From Piscinibacter aquaticus (lineage in GTDB: Bacteria > Pseudomonadota > Gammaproteobacteria > Burkholderiales > Burkholderiaceae_C): DNA of 64,000 bases. Position 1 is the stretch's first letter. The number at the start of each line of letters is the position of its first letter. A program made the position numbers and the translations under genes. Shown here piece by piece: positions 1 through 9,120 of the stretch. The notes beneath the pieces are model-generated. The model was not told the DNA's origin, searched no databases, and saw only the letters and a list, made by a program, of their open reading frames with translations. The DNA lies in contig VOPW01000003.1 in NCBI GenBank assembly GCA_007994965.1, positions 1 to 64,000 of the forward strand. Direction: 5' to 3'.

Positions 1-2
1 CG

Positions 3-330
3 CTGGCGCCCTGGGCCGGGCAACTGCTGCACCACTGGCTCGGTGCGCGCTCAGCAGGGCATTCCCGGCGCGGTGCTGTTCCCGTCGACCCGCTCGAGCG
101 GCAAACCCTGGGGCAAGGTGGCGCAGTACAACGCCACGCGCGAGGTGCTGGCCGCTGCCGGCATCGACGACGCCGCGGGCGGCAGTTTCCGGCTGCGCCA
201 CACCTTCGCGCTGCGCCAGCTGCGCCGAGGCACCTCGCCCGACGACGTGGCGCGCTGGCTGGGCGTCACCGATCCGGCCGTGCTGGCGCGCTACCGGCGC
301 GTGGTGCACGCACCGGTGGAACTGGTCTAG
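3..330 (+). CDS. Tyrosine recombinase, C-terminal part (5' end outside window)
   Basis: This is the end of a phage-integrase-type site-specific recombinase. The visible catalytic box reads RLRHTFALRQL (Arg-x-x-His region), followed by an LGV segment and the nucleophile Tyr in ARYRRVV. The best reading starts in the third frame (LAPWAGQLLHHWLG) and shifts around 45-55 into the frame that carries the catalytic box. The gene stops at 328-330 and overlaps the convergent HipA-like gene by 4 bases. The N-terminal domain lies before the window, so family and partner site cannot be assigned. It may belong with other mobile or replicon-maintenance functions upstream. Confidence 0.75.
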   Translation, partial: WRPGPGNCCTTGSVRAQQGIPGAVLFPSTRSSGKPWGKVAQYNATREVLAAAGIDDAAGGSFRLRHTFALRQLRRGTSPDDVARWLGVTDPAVLARYRRVVHAPVELV

Positions 331-1667
331 GGCAGTTTCGGCGCGGCCAGCCGTTCGTGCATCTCGGCGGCCGTGTTGCGCAAAGGCGCGGCTGGCTCTC
401 GCCATGCCCGGCCAGCGCTGCCCAGTAGTCGCGTGCGATCGGCACGGCCGCGCTCGACAGGCTGGCCCGGTCGGGTGCGAAGGCCAGTAGTCGGGGTTGC
501 GCCCAGGCTGGCGTTGGGGCGCCAGCGCATCGACAGCATGTCGTAGGCCGGCGCGAGCGTGAAAGCGCCCGCGCGGCAGATCGTCGAGCACCACGAAGAG
601 CGCGGGTTGCCCGAGTGCATGTCGGTGTTGCCGATCAGGCGGCCGAAGGCGAGCAGCGTGGCGATGGTCGGTGGTCGGCCTCGGAGAGCCGGCCCTGCCG
701 CGCCAGCACGGCGGAGCTGGCGGCCCAATGCGTGTAGTGATCGGGCACGAGGCCTTGTGCACTTCGCCGATGGCCACCGCGTGGCAGCGGCCGTGCGCGC
801 CGAAGCGGTCGAAGCGTTCGCTGATCAGGTAGGTGCGCGATTCCGTGGTCTCGATGCGCGTGCGGGCCGCGGCGAGGCCGTGGCGCGCCAGCACTGGCTG
901 GCGAGTGCTCGGCCAGCAACAAGTCGCGCCAGCGCTGGCCGAAAGGGCGTGTCGTGCGGCGGCGTGAACTTGACGATGACGTGCTGCAGTTCGCCGGGCG
1001 TGCTGCGCTCGCCCTGCAGCACGGCAAGAAACTTCGGTTGCTCGCCGCCGGCCGACGACCCGGCCGGCAGGGTGCGCGCCACGTCCTGCGCCACCGCATC
1101 GAGCGCCGCTCGCAGCGCCTTGCCGGAACGCGGCATCGGTTCGTGCTGCGGCCGCGTGGCCGAGGCTCGGCCGAGCGTGATCGCGCCCGACGCGTCGTGC
1201 AGGAACAGCGCCGAGTACAGCGTCGACTCCAGGCTCCAGCGCTCGGGGTCGCCTTCGAGCCCGGCGCCGGGCGGGTGCTGTGCATGCAGCCGGCCGAGAA
1301 AGCCCTGAGCCCTCAGCGGCGACAGCGCCCACGGCAGCTCGCGGCTCGGGCCGGCGGCGAAGTAGGCGCTGTCGGCGATGCAGACCTGCTCACCGGCGAT
1401 GAAGCTCAGCGTGCCGATCTCGCTGACTCGCCCGTCGACATCGGTCCACCAGATCGGCTGCTGCGCCCCCAGCCCGCGGATCGGCCGCGGCAGCTCATAG
1501 CGCGTGGCGCGCGCGCGGCCGAGCGTGAGCACTGGCCGGCCAGGTCGGCCAGCAACCGCGACACCGTGGCGACGGCTTTTTCCGGTAGCCTCCTGGAGCT
1601 GCCGGGATGAAGCGATTCCCCGATGTGAGAGAACCCCCAGGATCGCCTCGTGATCTCGACAGAACAT
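327..1667 (-). CDS. yjjJ: HipA-family kinase-like protein, YjjJ type, frameshifted
   Basis: The HipA fold is a Ser/Thr-kinase-like toxin module. YjjJ members add an N-terminal DNA-binding region and lack a separate HipB. The N-terminus here looks like a winged-helix DNA-binding segment. The nucleotide-binding segment reads GGEQPKFLAVL followed by HVIVKFTPP. The catalytic-loop motif GRLIGNTDMHSGN is present, with the Asp and Asn that HipA kinases need. At least five frame changes occur between about 950 and 480, more than in neighbouring genes. It is either poorly sequenced or a true pseudogene. If intact it would be about 445 aa, normal for YjjJ. A pair of 9-bp repeats lies just upstream of the start. 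Confidence 0.7.
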
Positions 1668-1681
1668 GGCCGCCTTTTTGC

Positions 1682-1701
1682 ATAGATAGTGAATAGATAG
1701 T
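1682..1701. repeat. Direct repeat ATAGATAGT x2 upstream of the HipA-like gene
   Basis: Two exact 9-bp copies start at 1682 and 1693, one helical turn apart, 15 to 34 bases before the HipA-like start codon. The segment is AT-rich in an otherwise GC-rich region, as expected for a promoter or operator. Autoregulation by the gene's own DNA-binding N-terminus is possible but inferred. Confidence 0.3.
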
Positions 1702-1829
1702 AGGAACGAGTCGCGAGGCTGTCAAACGGTGGCGGGCAGCATCCGCGGGCGCCGCGCCGCCGGGCGCGCCGATATTCCTTATGTCAACTCATGTCGAGAC
1801 CCGACGCCACCACCGCTGCGGCTCCATGC

Positions 1830-2153
1830 TCAGTACTGCCGATCGGGCACGCGCACCACCAGCCCCTGCATCGCGGCCGTCAGCCGGATCTGGCACGACA
1901 ACCGGCTGGTCGGCTGCCGCTCGGCGGCGGTGCATTCGAGCAGCGCGAGCTCGTCGGCGCCCGGCGCAGGCAGCTTCCCGGCCCAGGCTTCGTCGACATA
2001 CACATGGCAGGTGGCGCAGCGCGCCGCGCCGCCGCATTCGGCGACGATGCCGGGCACGCCGGCCCCGGTGGCCGCGGCCATGACGCTGACGCCCTCGGGT
2101 GCCTCGAAGCCTTGCTCGTTGCCGTCGGCGAGGATGAAGGTGATGTCGGGCAT
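1830..2153 (-). CDS. 2Fe-2S ferredoxin, putidaredoxin/adrenodoxin type
   Basis: A 107-aa electron-transfer protein of the cytoplasm. The cluster ligands are visible as ECGGAARCATCHVYV (Cys-x5-Cys-x2-Cys), with the fourth Cys in RLSCQI. Length and motif spacing match the vertebrate-type/putidaredoxin class, not the ISC or plant photosynthetic class. No reductase or P450 partner is adjacent, so its redox partner is unknown. It stands alone between the HipA-like gene and clcA, all on the minus strand. Confidence 0.9.
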   Translation of the reverse strand: MPDITFILADGNEQGFEAPEGVSVMAAATGAGVPGIVAECGGAARCATCHVYVDEAWAGKLPAPGADELALLECTAAERQPTSRLSCQIRLTAAMQGLVVRVPDRQY

Positions 2154-2190
2154 GGTGTGCGGTAGAAAGCGCCCGCCATCGTAGCCGCGC

Positions 2191-3550
2191 TCAGCGCGGC
2201 GGATCGGCAGCCTGCGTCGTGGCCGCGGGCCGGAAGTTCGCCGCGCCGATCAGCGCCAGCTCCCGTACATCGGCCGCGTCAGCAGCCGCGCGATGCCGCT
2301 GGACAGCAGCGCGGTGGCCATCAGGCTCAGCACCATCGCATGGCCCGACACCATCTCCATCACGATGATGAAGGCGGTGATGGGCCCTTGCGTCGTCGCC
2401 GCGAGAAAGCCGACCATGCCCAGCGCGATGAGCGGGATCGCCTCCTGGGCCGAGACACCGGTGAGCGTGGCGACGTCGTGCCCGATGCCCGCGCCGATGG
2501 CCAGTGACGGCGCGAACACACCGGCCGGCACGCCCGACCACGCCGAGAGCCGGGTGGCGCAGAACTTCAGCAGCGTGTACAGCGGCGAGAGTTCGCCCTG
2601 CGCTTCGAGCAGGGAGCGTGTCGGCAGGTAGCCGGCGCCGGCGGTGGCGCCGCCTGTGACGACGCCGATCACCGCTACCGCGAATGCACAGCCGGCCGCA
2701 AAGCGCAGCGGCGCACGCCGCCGCCACTGGCTGAAGCGATCGGGCAGGCCTCGCGCCGAGGCGACCAGCAGGCGCGAGAACAGCCCGCCCGCCAGCCCCC
2801 GCGGCCACGGCCACCAGAAGGCCCGGCCCGGCGATCGCCCAGTCGAGGCTTTGCACGCGAAGTTCACCGAAATAGCTGAGGTTGCCGAAGAAGGACACGG
2901 CCACCAGGCCCGCCAGCACGATGCTGACGATCACCAGCGAGCTGTGCGAGGCGCTGCGCCGGCGCGAGAGCTGCTCGAGCGCGAAGATCACGCCGCCCAG
3001 CGGCGTGTTGAACGCCGCTGCGATGCCGGCGGCCGCGCCGGCCACCATCAGGTCGTGCGCATCGATGCCGGCGGCGGGCGAGCCAGCGCCGCGCATGCTG
3101 CATCACGCCGGCACCCACCTGCACCGTCGGCCCCTCGCGCCCGATCGACAGGCCGGCCAGCAAACCCGCCGACACGAGGCCGATCTTGTGCAAGGCCAGC
3201 CGCAGCGAGACCGGGCGGCCGCGCTGCGCCTCGGGCGTGTCGTCGTCGAGCGCCAGCACCACCTGCGGAACGCCCGAGCCTTGTGCACCCGGCGCGAAGC
3301 GCAGCGTCCACCACAGCACCGCCACGGTGAGCAGCGGCGTCCACAGCAGCGGCAGCCAGCGCCCGAACTCACCGGCTCCGCGCAGCGCCTCGAAGCCCGC
3401 ACTGGCTGCTTCGGCCAGCATCGTGAAGCCGACGACGACCAGTCCGGTGACCGCCGCATAGACGAGCACCACGGCCCGGTCGATCCACGGGCCGCTGGAG
3501 GAGACCTCGCTGCGCAGGTTGCGCCAGAAGTCGGGCTCGTGGTCGTGCAT
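2191..3550 (-). CDS. clcA: ClC-family chloride channel/transporter, frameshifted
   Basis: A multi-pass inner-membrane chloride channel or Cl-/H+ antiporter. Diagnostic segments are GSGVPQV (selectivity-filter Ser region), GREGPTVQVGAG, and downstream AGVFAPSLAIGAGIG with TQGPITAFIIVMEM. These order correctly over three reading frames, with shifts near 3080, 2800 (at a C run) and 2265. The last shift restores a C-terminus ending at 2191. The start is the ATG at 3550 (MHDHEPDF); a TTG two codons earlier is less likely. No CBS domain is seen, so it is the short bacterial form of about 450 aa. Confidence 0.85.
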
Positions 3551-3559
3551 GGGCAAGGC

Positions 3560-4051
3560 CTAGGCGGGCCGCAGCGCGCAAGGGCTGATCAGATCCAGCG
3601 CCGCACCCCCCGCCTTGTAGGCGAGGTACTCCTGCCCGAAACGCTGCTCGAGCGCACGCTCCTCGGGCTTGATCTGCAACTCGGTGAGGTAGAGGCAGAA
3701 GACCGCCACGAGGAGATAACCGATCAGGTGCGCCGCCCATGCCGCCACACCTAGCAAGACCAGCGCCATGCCGAGGTACATCGGGTTGCGCGTGAAGCGG
3801 AAGAGGCCGCGCGCGACGAAGCGGCTGGCCTTGGCCGGCGTGCGCGGATCGAGCGTCGTGCGCTGCAGCCGGAACTGCAGCGCGGCACCGAACAGCACGG
3901 CCAGGCCGAGCACGACGAAGGCCAGGGCCATCGTCCGTTGAAGCGCCCACGATACCGTCAGGCCCGGCAGCAGCACGCTCGTCGAGGCGATGAGCGCGGC
4001 GAAGACAGCGGTGAGCAGCAAGGGCGGGATCTTGAGTTCGAGCGAGCGCAT
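3560..4051 (-). CDS. Isoprenylcysteine carboxyl methyltransferase-like membrane protein
   Basis: A 163-aa integral membrane protein of the ICMT/PEMT-like methyltransferase family. It has several hydrophobic helices, then the family C-terminal core: FRFTRNPMYLGM (Asn-Pro-Met-Tyr) and a helix leading to KPEERALEQRFGQEYLAYK. The ATG at 4051 (MRSLELKIPP) follows the stop of the upstream cupin gene by 5 bases, so the two are co-transcribed. The bacterial substrate is unknown; protein prenyl-cysteine methylation is not expected in this organism. Confidence 0.8.
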   Translation of the reverse strand: MRSLELKIPPLLLTAVFAALIASTSVLLPGLTVSWALQRTMALAFVVLGLAVLFGAALQFRLQRTTLDPRTPAKASRFVARGLFRFTRNPMYLGMALVLLGVAAWAAHLIGYLLVAVFCLYLTELQIKPEERALEQRFGQEYLAYKAGGAALDLISPCALRPA

Positions 4052-4056
4052 GGTGT

Positions 4057-4517
4057 TCAGCCGGGCGAGCCCACGCTGCCGGACTCCAGCACGACACCCG
4101 CGCTGTCGACCATGCGCGGTGCTGCCCTCGGTGTGCAGCGTCCGCCCGGCATCGGGATAGTGGCAGACGTCATGCGTCAGCCGCGTGCCGACGATCAGGT
4201 AGCTGCACGGCTGCGCCGACTCGTTGGACACGGTGTGCGCATTGGGCACGCCGGCCGGCCAACAGGCCGCGTCGCCCGGCTGGAGTTGGTGCTTGCCGTC
4301 GTTCTCGGTGATGGTCACCTGCCCGCTCAGCACATAGAGGAACTCGTCTTCCGCTCGTGCCAGTGCCGCACCGACGACCTCGCGCCCGGCTGCAGGGTCT
4401 GCACGGAAGCACCGAACTGGTTGATGCCGCCGGCATCCGACAGCTTGGCGGTGGACATGCTGCCGAACTCGGCATCGCTGCGCTCGGCGGTGGCGGCTGG
4501 CCGCGTCGGATGATCAT
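4057..4517 (-). CDS. Cupin-domain protein, frameshifted
   Basis: A small single-cupin protein. It shows a metal-site motif starting HWHER, then VLSGQVTITEND, a Gly-Asp-Ala turn and PNAHTVSNES, the usual two cupin boxes. Frame changes lie near 4505, 4351 and 4115. Adding one base to the two-C run at 4351-4352 gives the expected EDEFLYVLSG. The ATG at 4517 overlaps the upstream VOC/SnoaL stop as ATGA, so translation is probably coupled. It forms a three-gene minus-strand operon with that gene and the ICMT-like gene. The substrate is unknown. Confidence 0.75.
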
Positions 4518-5260
4518 TCCATGGTCTCCACGAGATGGCGGCGATTCTCGGCCGGCGCGAAGGGCTCGGGCCAATATTCCACGAGCTGCACGATCTTTCC
4601 CTCACGCACGGTGAAGAATGAAGTGGGCTCGCCCGACTGCGTGCCGTCGGTCAGGCTCACCTGCGTGACGACCGAGTCGCCGCTGGCCACCAGCCGGTTG
4701 ATCCGGAAGCGCCAGCGCGAGGTCGTCGGGTACTCGGCATTCATCCGGCAGAAGCGCTCCGGTCCGCGGATGCGCTCCTTCGACTGCGGCCACTCCATCA
4801 CGAACTCCGGCGCGAGCACCGAGGCGACTGTCTCGAAATCGTTGCTTGCCATCAGCCGCCAGAACTCACGGACCACGTCTTCCGGTGACGGCGCGGTCGC
4901 ATGGCAGACGGCTTCGATGTTGTGGCCGTCCGGCCCGATCACGAAGGCGGCGTAGTAGTCGGCGTGGTACTGAGGCCGCAAGCCCGGCGCGCCATGATCC
5001 TGCCCGCCCGCGGCGAGCGCGGCGCGGTGAAAGGCGTCGACCTGCTCGCGGCGGCTTACCGTGAAGGCCAGATGCAGGTGCGACGGCGCCGCCAGCGGTT
5101 CGCGGCGGATGCACAGCGAGGCGGTCTCGCCGGGCCGGCACAGCTCGATGCCCAGCGGCCCTTCCGAGAGAAGTGCGACGCCGAGCGGCTGCAAGGCCTG
5201 AAGGAAGAAGGCCTTGCTGCGCTCGTAATCGCTGGCGCTGATGACGACATGGTCGAACAT
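4514..5260 (-). CDS. VOC (glyoxalase-like) domain fused to a SnoaL/NTF2-like domain
   Basis: A 248-aa two-domain protein. Residues about 1-125 form a vicinal-oxygen-chelate domain (MFDHVVISASDYERSKAFF, then HLHLAFTV and a C-terminal IGPDGHNIEAVCH strand). Residues about 130-248 form a SnoaL-like NTF2 fold (VREFWRLMASNDFETVASVL, ending KIVQLVEYWPEPFAP). The fusion reads through one open frame with no sign of an indel. The start is the ATG at 5260 (MFDHVV); the frame opens further upstream but without family similarity. Both folds are small-molecule binders or enzymes of broad specificity, so the substrate cannot be named. Confidence 0.8.
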   Translation of the reverse strand: MFDHVVISASDYERSKAFFLQALQPLGVALLSEGPLGIELCRPGETASLCIRREPLAAPSHLHLAFTVSRREQVDAFHRAALAAGGQDHGAPGLRPQYHADYYAAFVIGPDGHNIEAVCHATAPSPEDVVREFWRLMASNDFETVASVLAPEFVMEWPQSKERIRGPERFCRMNAEYPTTSRWRFRINRLVASGDSVVTQVSLTDGTQSGEPTSFFTVREGKIVQLVEYWPEPFAPAENRRHLVETME

Positions 5261-5322
5261 GGATGCTTCCCGGCTGCGAGTCGGCTCCGGCACTGTAGCG
5301 GCACCCGCCCGACAATCCCTGG

Positions 5323-6512
5323 ATGTCGTCACCCTCACCTCGACCGATCGCCATCGCCCTGGCCGGCCTGCTCGCGCTGGCCACCGCGATGGGCATCGGC
5401 CGCTTCGCCTTCACGCCGCTGCTGCCGATGATGCTGCACGACGGCGTGGTCGACTGGCCGGCGGCAGCTGGCTGGCCACCGCCAATTACCTCGGCTACTG
5501 GATCGGCGCGATGGGCTGCATGCTGCAGCCGGCGCTGTGGCGCCGCCGGGGCTGGGCACCGCTGGCCCACACCTCGGCGGTGCGCCTGGGCCTGGTGGCC
5601 ACGGTGCTGCTGACGCTCGGCATGGCGTTGCCCGTCGCGGCCGCGGCCGTTGGCGCGCGGCGGCAGGTGTCGCGAGTGCGCTGGTGTTCGTCTACGTGTC
5701 GGGCTGGTGTCTCGCGCGGCTCAGTGCATTGGGCGCGCCTTCGCTGGCCGGCCTCATCTACGTCGGCCCGGGGCTGGGCATTGCCGTGAGCGGCTTCGCC
5801 GCCAGCGCGATGGTCGCGCACGGGCTGCATGCGGCCAGCGCCTGGGCGGTGTTCGCGCTGCTGGCGCTGGTGCTCACGGTCTTCACGTGGCCGCAGCTGC
5901 GCGGGGCGGTGGCCGCGCCCGCGGCCGCATCGTCCGAGCACGATGCGACTCCGCGCGGCACCATCGCCGCCTTCACGCTGGCCTACGGGTTGGCGGGCTT
6001 CGGCTACATCGTCACCGCCACCTTCCTGCCGGTGATCGCACGGCAGGCGCTGCCGGCCTCGATCTGGCTCGATCTGTTCTGGCCGATCTTCGGCCTCGGC
6101 GTCGCGGTGGGCGCACTGCTGACCCTCAAGCTGCCGGTGCACTGGGATCGCCGCCATCTGCTGATGGCCTGTTATGGCATGCAGGCCCTCGGCGTGTGGC
6201 TCGGCGCGGCACGGCCGACGCTCGCCGGCTTCGCGCTGGGCAGCATCCTCATCGGCCTGCCCTTCACGGCGATCACGCTGTTCGCGATGCAGGAAGCGCG
6301 GCGGCTGTGGCCGCACAACGCGTCGGCGCTGATCGGCCTGCTCACCGCTGCCTACGGCCTCGGCCAGATCGCCGGGCCGCCGGTGGTGGTGGCTGCTGCG
6401 GCACAGCGTGAGCGCGGCCGAGGGCTTTGCGGCCTCGCTGCAGCTCGCCGCGGCGAGCCTCTTGCTGGGGCTGGTGATCTTCGCGGCGCTCGCCAGGGCG
6501 GCGCGCGGCTGA
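5323..6512 (+). CDS. YbfB/YjiJ-family MFS transporter, frameshifted
   Basis: A 12-helix major-facilitator-superfamily protein of the inner membrane. The family N-terminus [16 protein letters not shown] is clear. Transmembrane segments continue through [30 protein letters not shown] and [20 protein letters not shown] to a helix near 6470. Three frame changes (about 5460, 5650 and 6395) interrupt an otherwise normal protein of about 395 aa ending at 6512. It diverges from the VOC-SnoaL gene, with 62 bases between start codons that must hold both promoters. The transported substrate is unknown. Confidence 0.8.
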
Positions 6513-6606
6513 TGCCATCGCGCTTCGCTCGCTTCGGCGCAGGCCGAAGCGTTCGAACGCTCGATGGCCACACAGTGTCGCCAGGACCAACCCACTGCGA
6601 GCACCC

Positions 6607-6948
6607 ATGGCCGTGACCTGCTTCATCCGCTACCAGATCGACCCCTTTCAGCGCGACGCCTTCCGGCGCTACGCCGAAGCCTGGGCCCACATCATCCCGC
6701 GCTGCGGAGGCGATCTCATCGGCTACTTTCTTCCGCACGAAGGCAGCAACGACATCGCCTGGGGTCTGATCGGCTTTGACGACATGGCGGCCTACGAGCG
6801 CTACCGTGCAGTGCTCCGGGCCGATGCGCAGGGGCGGGCCAACTTCGAGATGGCGCAGGCGCAGCGCTTCATCCTGCGCGAGGAGCGCAGCTGGCTCGAG
6901 GACGTCGCCGCCACGCGCCTTCCCGCCCAGACGGTGGCGCCGCGCTAA
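6607..6948 (+). CDS. NIPSNAP-family protein
   Basis: A 113-aa dimeric alpha/beta-barrel protein of the NIPSNAP family. The start matches family members ([21 protein letters not shown]), with the conserved aromatic segment [23 protein letters not shown]. The molecular function of bacterial NIPSNAP proteins is not established. It ends 10 bases before the ArsR-type regulator and is very likely co-transcribed with it. Confidence 0.88.
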   Translation: MAVTCFIRYQIDPFQRDAFRRYAEAWAHIIPRCGGDLIGYFLPHEGSNDIAWGLIGFDDMAAYERYRAVLRADAQGRANFEMAQAQRFILREERSWLEDVAATRLPAQTVAPR

Positions 6949-6958
6949 TCTGCCGGCC

Positions 6959-7646
6959 ATGCACACGCCCCAGGAGCCTCGCATGGCACGGGTGGCGGCC
7001 CTGGTGGCCGACCCGACACGATCGCGCATGCTCGCCTACCTGCTGTCGGGCGAATACGCCAGCGCCGGCGAGCTGGCCCAGGCCGCCTCGGTGACGCCGG
7101 CCACCGCCAGCGGCCACCTGGGCAAGCTGCTCGATGCCCGCTTCGTGGTCTGCGAGACCCGCGGCCGGCACCGCTACTACCGGATCGCCGATGCCGAGGT
7201 GGCCCATGCACTCGAAGCCCTGGCGCTGGTGGCCGAGCGCGACACGCACGACCGCGCCTGGGCGCACCCCGATCGGCAGCGCCTGCGCCTGGCGCGCTGC
7301 TGCTATGGGCACTGGCCGGGCAACTCGGCGTGGCGCTGTTCGACGCGCTGCAGCGCGGCGGGTGTCTGCGCTCGAACGCTGCGGGCTACGAGCTGACCGC
7401 GGCGGGCCAGCGCTGGCTGGGTGAACTCGGCATGAGCCCGAGCCCGCCGAGCAGCCGGCGCCGGTTTGCCTATCGCTGCCTGGATTGGTCGGAGCGCCGC
7501 GACCACTGGCGGGGCAACTGGCCGACGAGATGCTGCGGCACTTCGTCGAGAAGGGCTGGCTTCGCCGCGCTGCGGGCCGCTCCGTCGAGATCACCGCCAT
7601 GGGGCAGCACGAGCTCATGCCCCGGCTGAGCGCGGGCGCCGGCTGA
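6959..7646 (+). CDS. ArsR/SmtB-type HTH regulator, frameshifted
   Basis: A winged-helix repressor of the larger ArsR type, about 225 aa. The N-terminus carries the DNA-binding domain (DPTRSRMLAYLLSGEYAS, then ELAQAASVTPATASGHLGKLLDA and a wing RGRHRYYRI). The C-terminal half has a second small domain ending MGQHELMPRLSAGAG. Frame changes lie near 7320 and 7510. No Cys-rich metal site of the classical ArsR helix is seen, so it may respond to a different signal. It follows the NIPSNAP gene in one operon and overlaps the convergent MOSC remnant at its 3' end. Confidence 0.8.
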
Positions 7647-7884
7647 GACGACCAACACTCATGACGCCCGCCTCGCGGACGAGCCGCCCGTCCAGTGCGC
7701 GATGCACCAGAGCCGCCGTGAGACCCGGCTGGAACCGATCGAGCTGCTCGCAGGGATTGCGCAGGCCGGTGAGCCGGAGCACCACCCGCCCACCCACGCG
7801 CGAGCGGTGCGTCACGGTCACTCCGCAGTGCGCATCGCCCTGGACGCCCAAGCCGGCGGCCACGGCGATCACACGAACTGGCAT
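7615..7884 (-). pseudogene. MOSC-domain protein with internal deletion
   Basis: The 89-aa frame begins like a MOSC sulfurtransfer protein (GLGVQGDAHCGVTVTHRSRV). It then jumps straight to the domain's C-terminal part (LRLTGLRNPCEQLDRFQPGL, then GRLVREAGVMSV). Family members carry roughly 55-65 more residues between these blocks, including the segment around the NLRQVHL motif. The junction is in frame, which suggests a real deletion and not a sequencing indel. The conserved Cys survives (RNPCEQLD) but the fold cannot be complete. The 3' end overlaps the convergent ArsR gene. Confidence 0.6.
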
Positions 7885-8213
7885 TCAGCGCCTGTCCACG
7901 CAGAGTGAGGTCGAGCAAGCACAGTCGGGCCACCGCGTTGCCACCGGCGAGCGTTCGGAACCCATGGCCGCTGCCGATGCGCCCCGGCACCCTGCGCGCT
8001 CGGCGACGGGCGCGCCACGGTGTGTGCCTGCGCGGGCAGCCACAGCACGAGAACGACGGCCGCGAGCACGGCCTGCATCGCCGTCGCTGCAAGCACGGCG
8101 ATGTGGCAGTGTCGGCCCTGCCCGCCGCCGGTTCCCAGGACGGAAGCGGCCTGCGCGATCGGGGCGGAGGCGGGTGGTGGAGACAGGCGCGGCGAGGCGG
8201 AAGGGTTCGGCAT
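7869..8213 (-). CDS. Hypothetical small membrane protein
   Basis: A possible 114-aa protein starting MPNPSASPRL with one strong hydrophobic stretch (AVLAATAMQAVLAAVVLVLW) in its middle and a basic C-terminus. A weak purine-rich sequence precedes the ATG at 8213. I recognise no family, and in DNA this GC-rich open frames arise by chance, so it is tentative. The alternative is non-coding DNA between the methyltransferase and the MOSC remnant. Confidence 0.3.
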   Translation of the reverse strand: MPNPSASPRLSPPPASAPIAQAASVLGTGGGQGRHCHIAVLAATAMQAVLAAVVLVLWLPAQAHTVARPSPSAQGAGAHRQRPWVPNARRWQRGGPTVLARPHSAWTGAECQFV

Positions 8214-8285
8214 CGGAGCTTTCTCGGGTCGAAGAATCGGAGCAACGGATGGCCTGCGACAAACGTGAGGGCGAGCGAAGCCCGA

Positions 8286-8303
8286 CCCGGGTCCGGACCC
8301 GGG
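8286..8303. terminator. Perfect 18-bp GC palindrome, possible terminator stem
   Basis: CCCGGGTCC is followed directly by its exact complement GGACCCGGG. It lies 23 bases beyond the methyltransferase stop in the direction of that gene's transcription. There is no T tract, so if it terminates it would not be a canonical intrinsic terminator. Confidence 0.3.
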
Positions 8304-8325
8304 CACGGTCAGAGGTGGTGAAGGT

Positions 8326-9022
8326 TCAGGCCGGCTTGCGGGCCACGATGAACGCGGAAGTCGCGGCCTCGGGTGCCATGCCGCTCGACCGACACGATGT
8401 CCAGGCCCTGGCGGGCGATGGCCGACTGCAACTCGTCGGCATCGAAGCACAGCACGTGCGGCGCCTTGCCGATGGCGCGCATCACCGGCAGTGCGAGATA
8501 ACGGATCAGCGGGTTCATCTCGGCGATGCAGGGCGTCTTGGAGATCAGCAGGCCGCCCGGCCGCAGCGACTGCGCCGCCAGCGCCAGCGCACGGTCGAGA
8601 TCGGTCACGAGGTGCAGCAGGTTGAAGGCCAGCACCGCGTGGTATTCACCCGGGGCCGCGACCGGCGTGTCGGCGTCGGCCACGGCGAAGCTCAGCTGCG
8701 GCACCGGCTCGGCCGCCAGCTTCCTGCGTGCGATGGCGATCATGCGGCGCGAGACGTCGGTCGCCACCAGGCGGCGCGTGAAGGGCGCCGGGCGCAGCGC
8801 GGTGGTGCCGGTGCCGCAGCCGATCTCCAGCACGTCCTGATCGGTAGAGAGCAGGCCCTGCACACGCCGCAGCGTGGCCTCGTAGCCGGCCATGTCGGCG
8901 ATCGGAGCAACCGCGTACTTGACCGCGATGCGGTCCCAGAAGCGGGCCTTGCGGGCGGCCGATGCCTTCGCCTCGGCGAGGGATGACGTGTCGGCGAGCG
9001 GGGCGATGGCGGGTGACGGCAT
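8326..9022 (-). CDS. Class I SAM-dependent methyltransferase
   Basis: A methyltransferase of about 231 aa with the Rossmann SAM-binding motif I VLEIGCGTGTTAL. It also has the post-motif VATDVSRRMI and a later LAFNLLHLV plus LRPGGLLISKTPC (motif IV/VI region). A short N-terminal helix region (ARKARFWDRIAVKYA) is typical of small-molecule methyltransferases. A frame change near 8350 restores the ending FIVARKPA at 8326. The start is the ATG at 9022. It is divergent from the LysR gene at 9121, which suggests control by that regulator. The substrate is unknown. Confidence 0.85.
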
Positions 9023-9085
9023 GGTCCGAGGTGGCGGTCGTTCGAGGCGCCTGCGCATGCTATCCATGCAGAACTTCGCGAGGAA

Positions 9086-9101
9086 CTGCGATAGATTGCA
9101 G
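9086..9101. promoter_or_regulatory. Imperfect dyad in the divergent methyltransferase/LysR spacer
   Basis: CTGCGAT-AG-ATTGCAG has 7-bp arms with one mismatch and sits 20 bases before the LysR start and 63 bases before the methyltransferase start. LysR regulators usually bind such dyads in the shared spacer with a divergently transcribed target. The assignment is inferred from position and symmetry only. Confidence 0.35.
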
Positions 9102-9120
9102 CGCACATATACGAAAACGC

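Noticed and set aside
6869..8245. 458-aa minus-strand frame across the ArsR gene and the MOSC remnant
   Set aside because: Arg/Ser/Pro-rich and antisense to a recognisable ArsR regulator.
8286..8303. 18-bp GC palindrome as a regulatory operator
   Set aside because: It lies downstream of the methyltransferase and not near a start with a regulator; kept only as a weak terminator candidate.
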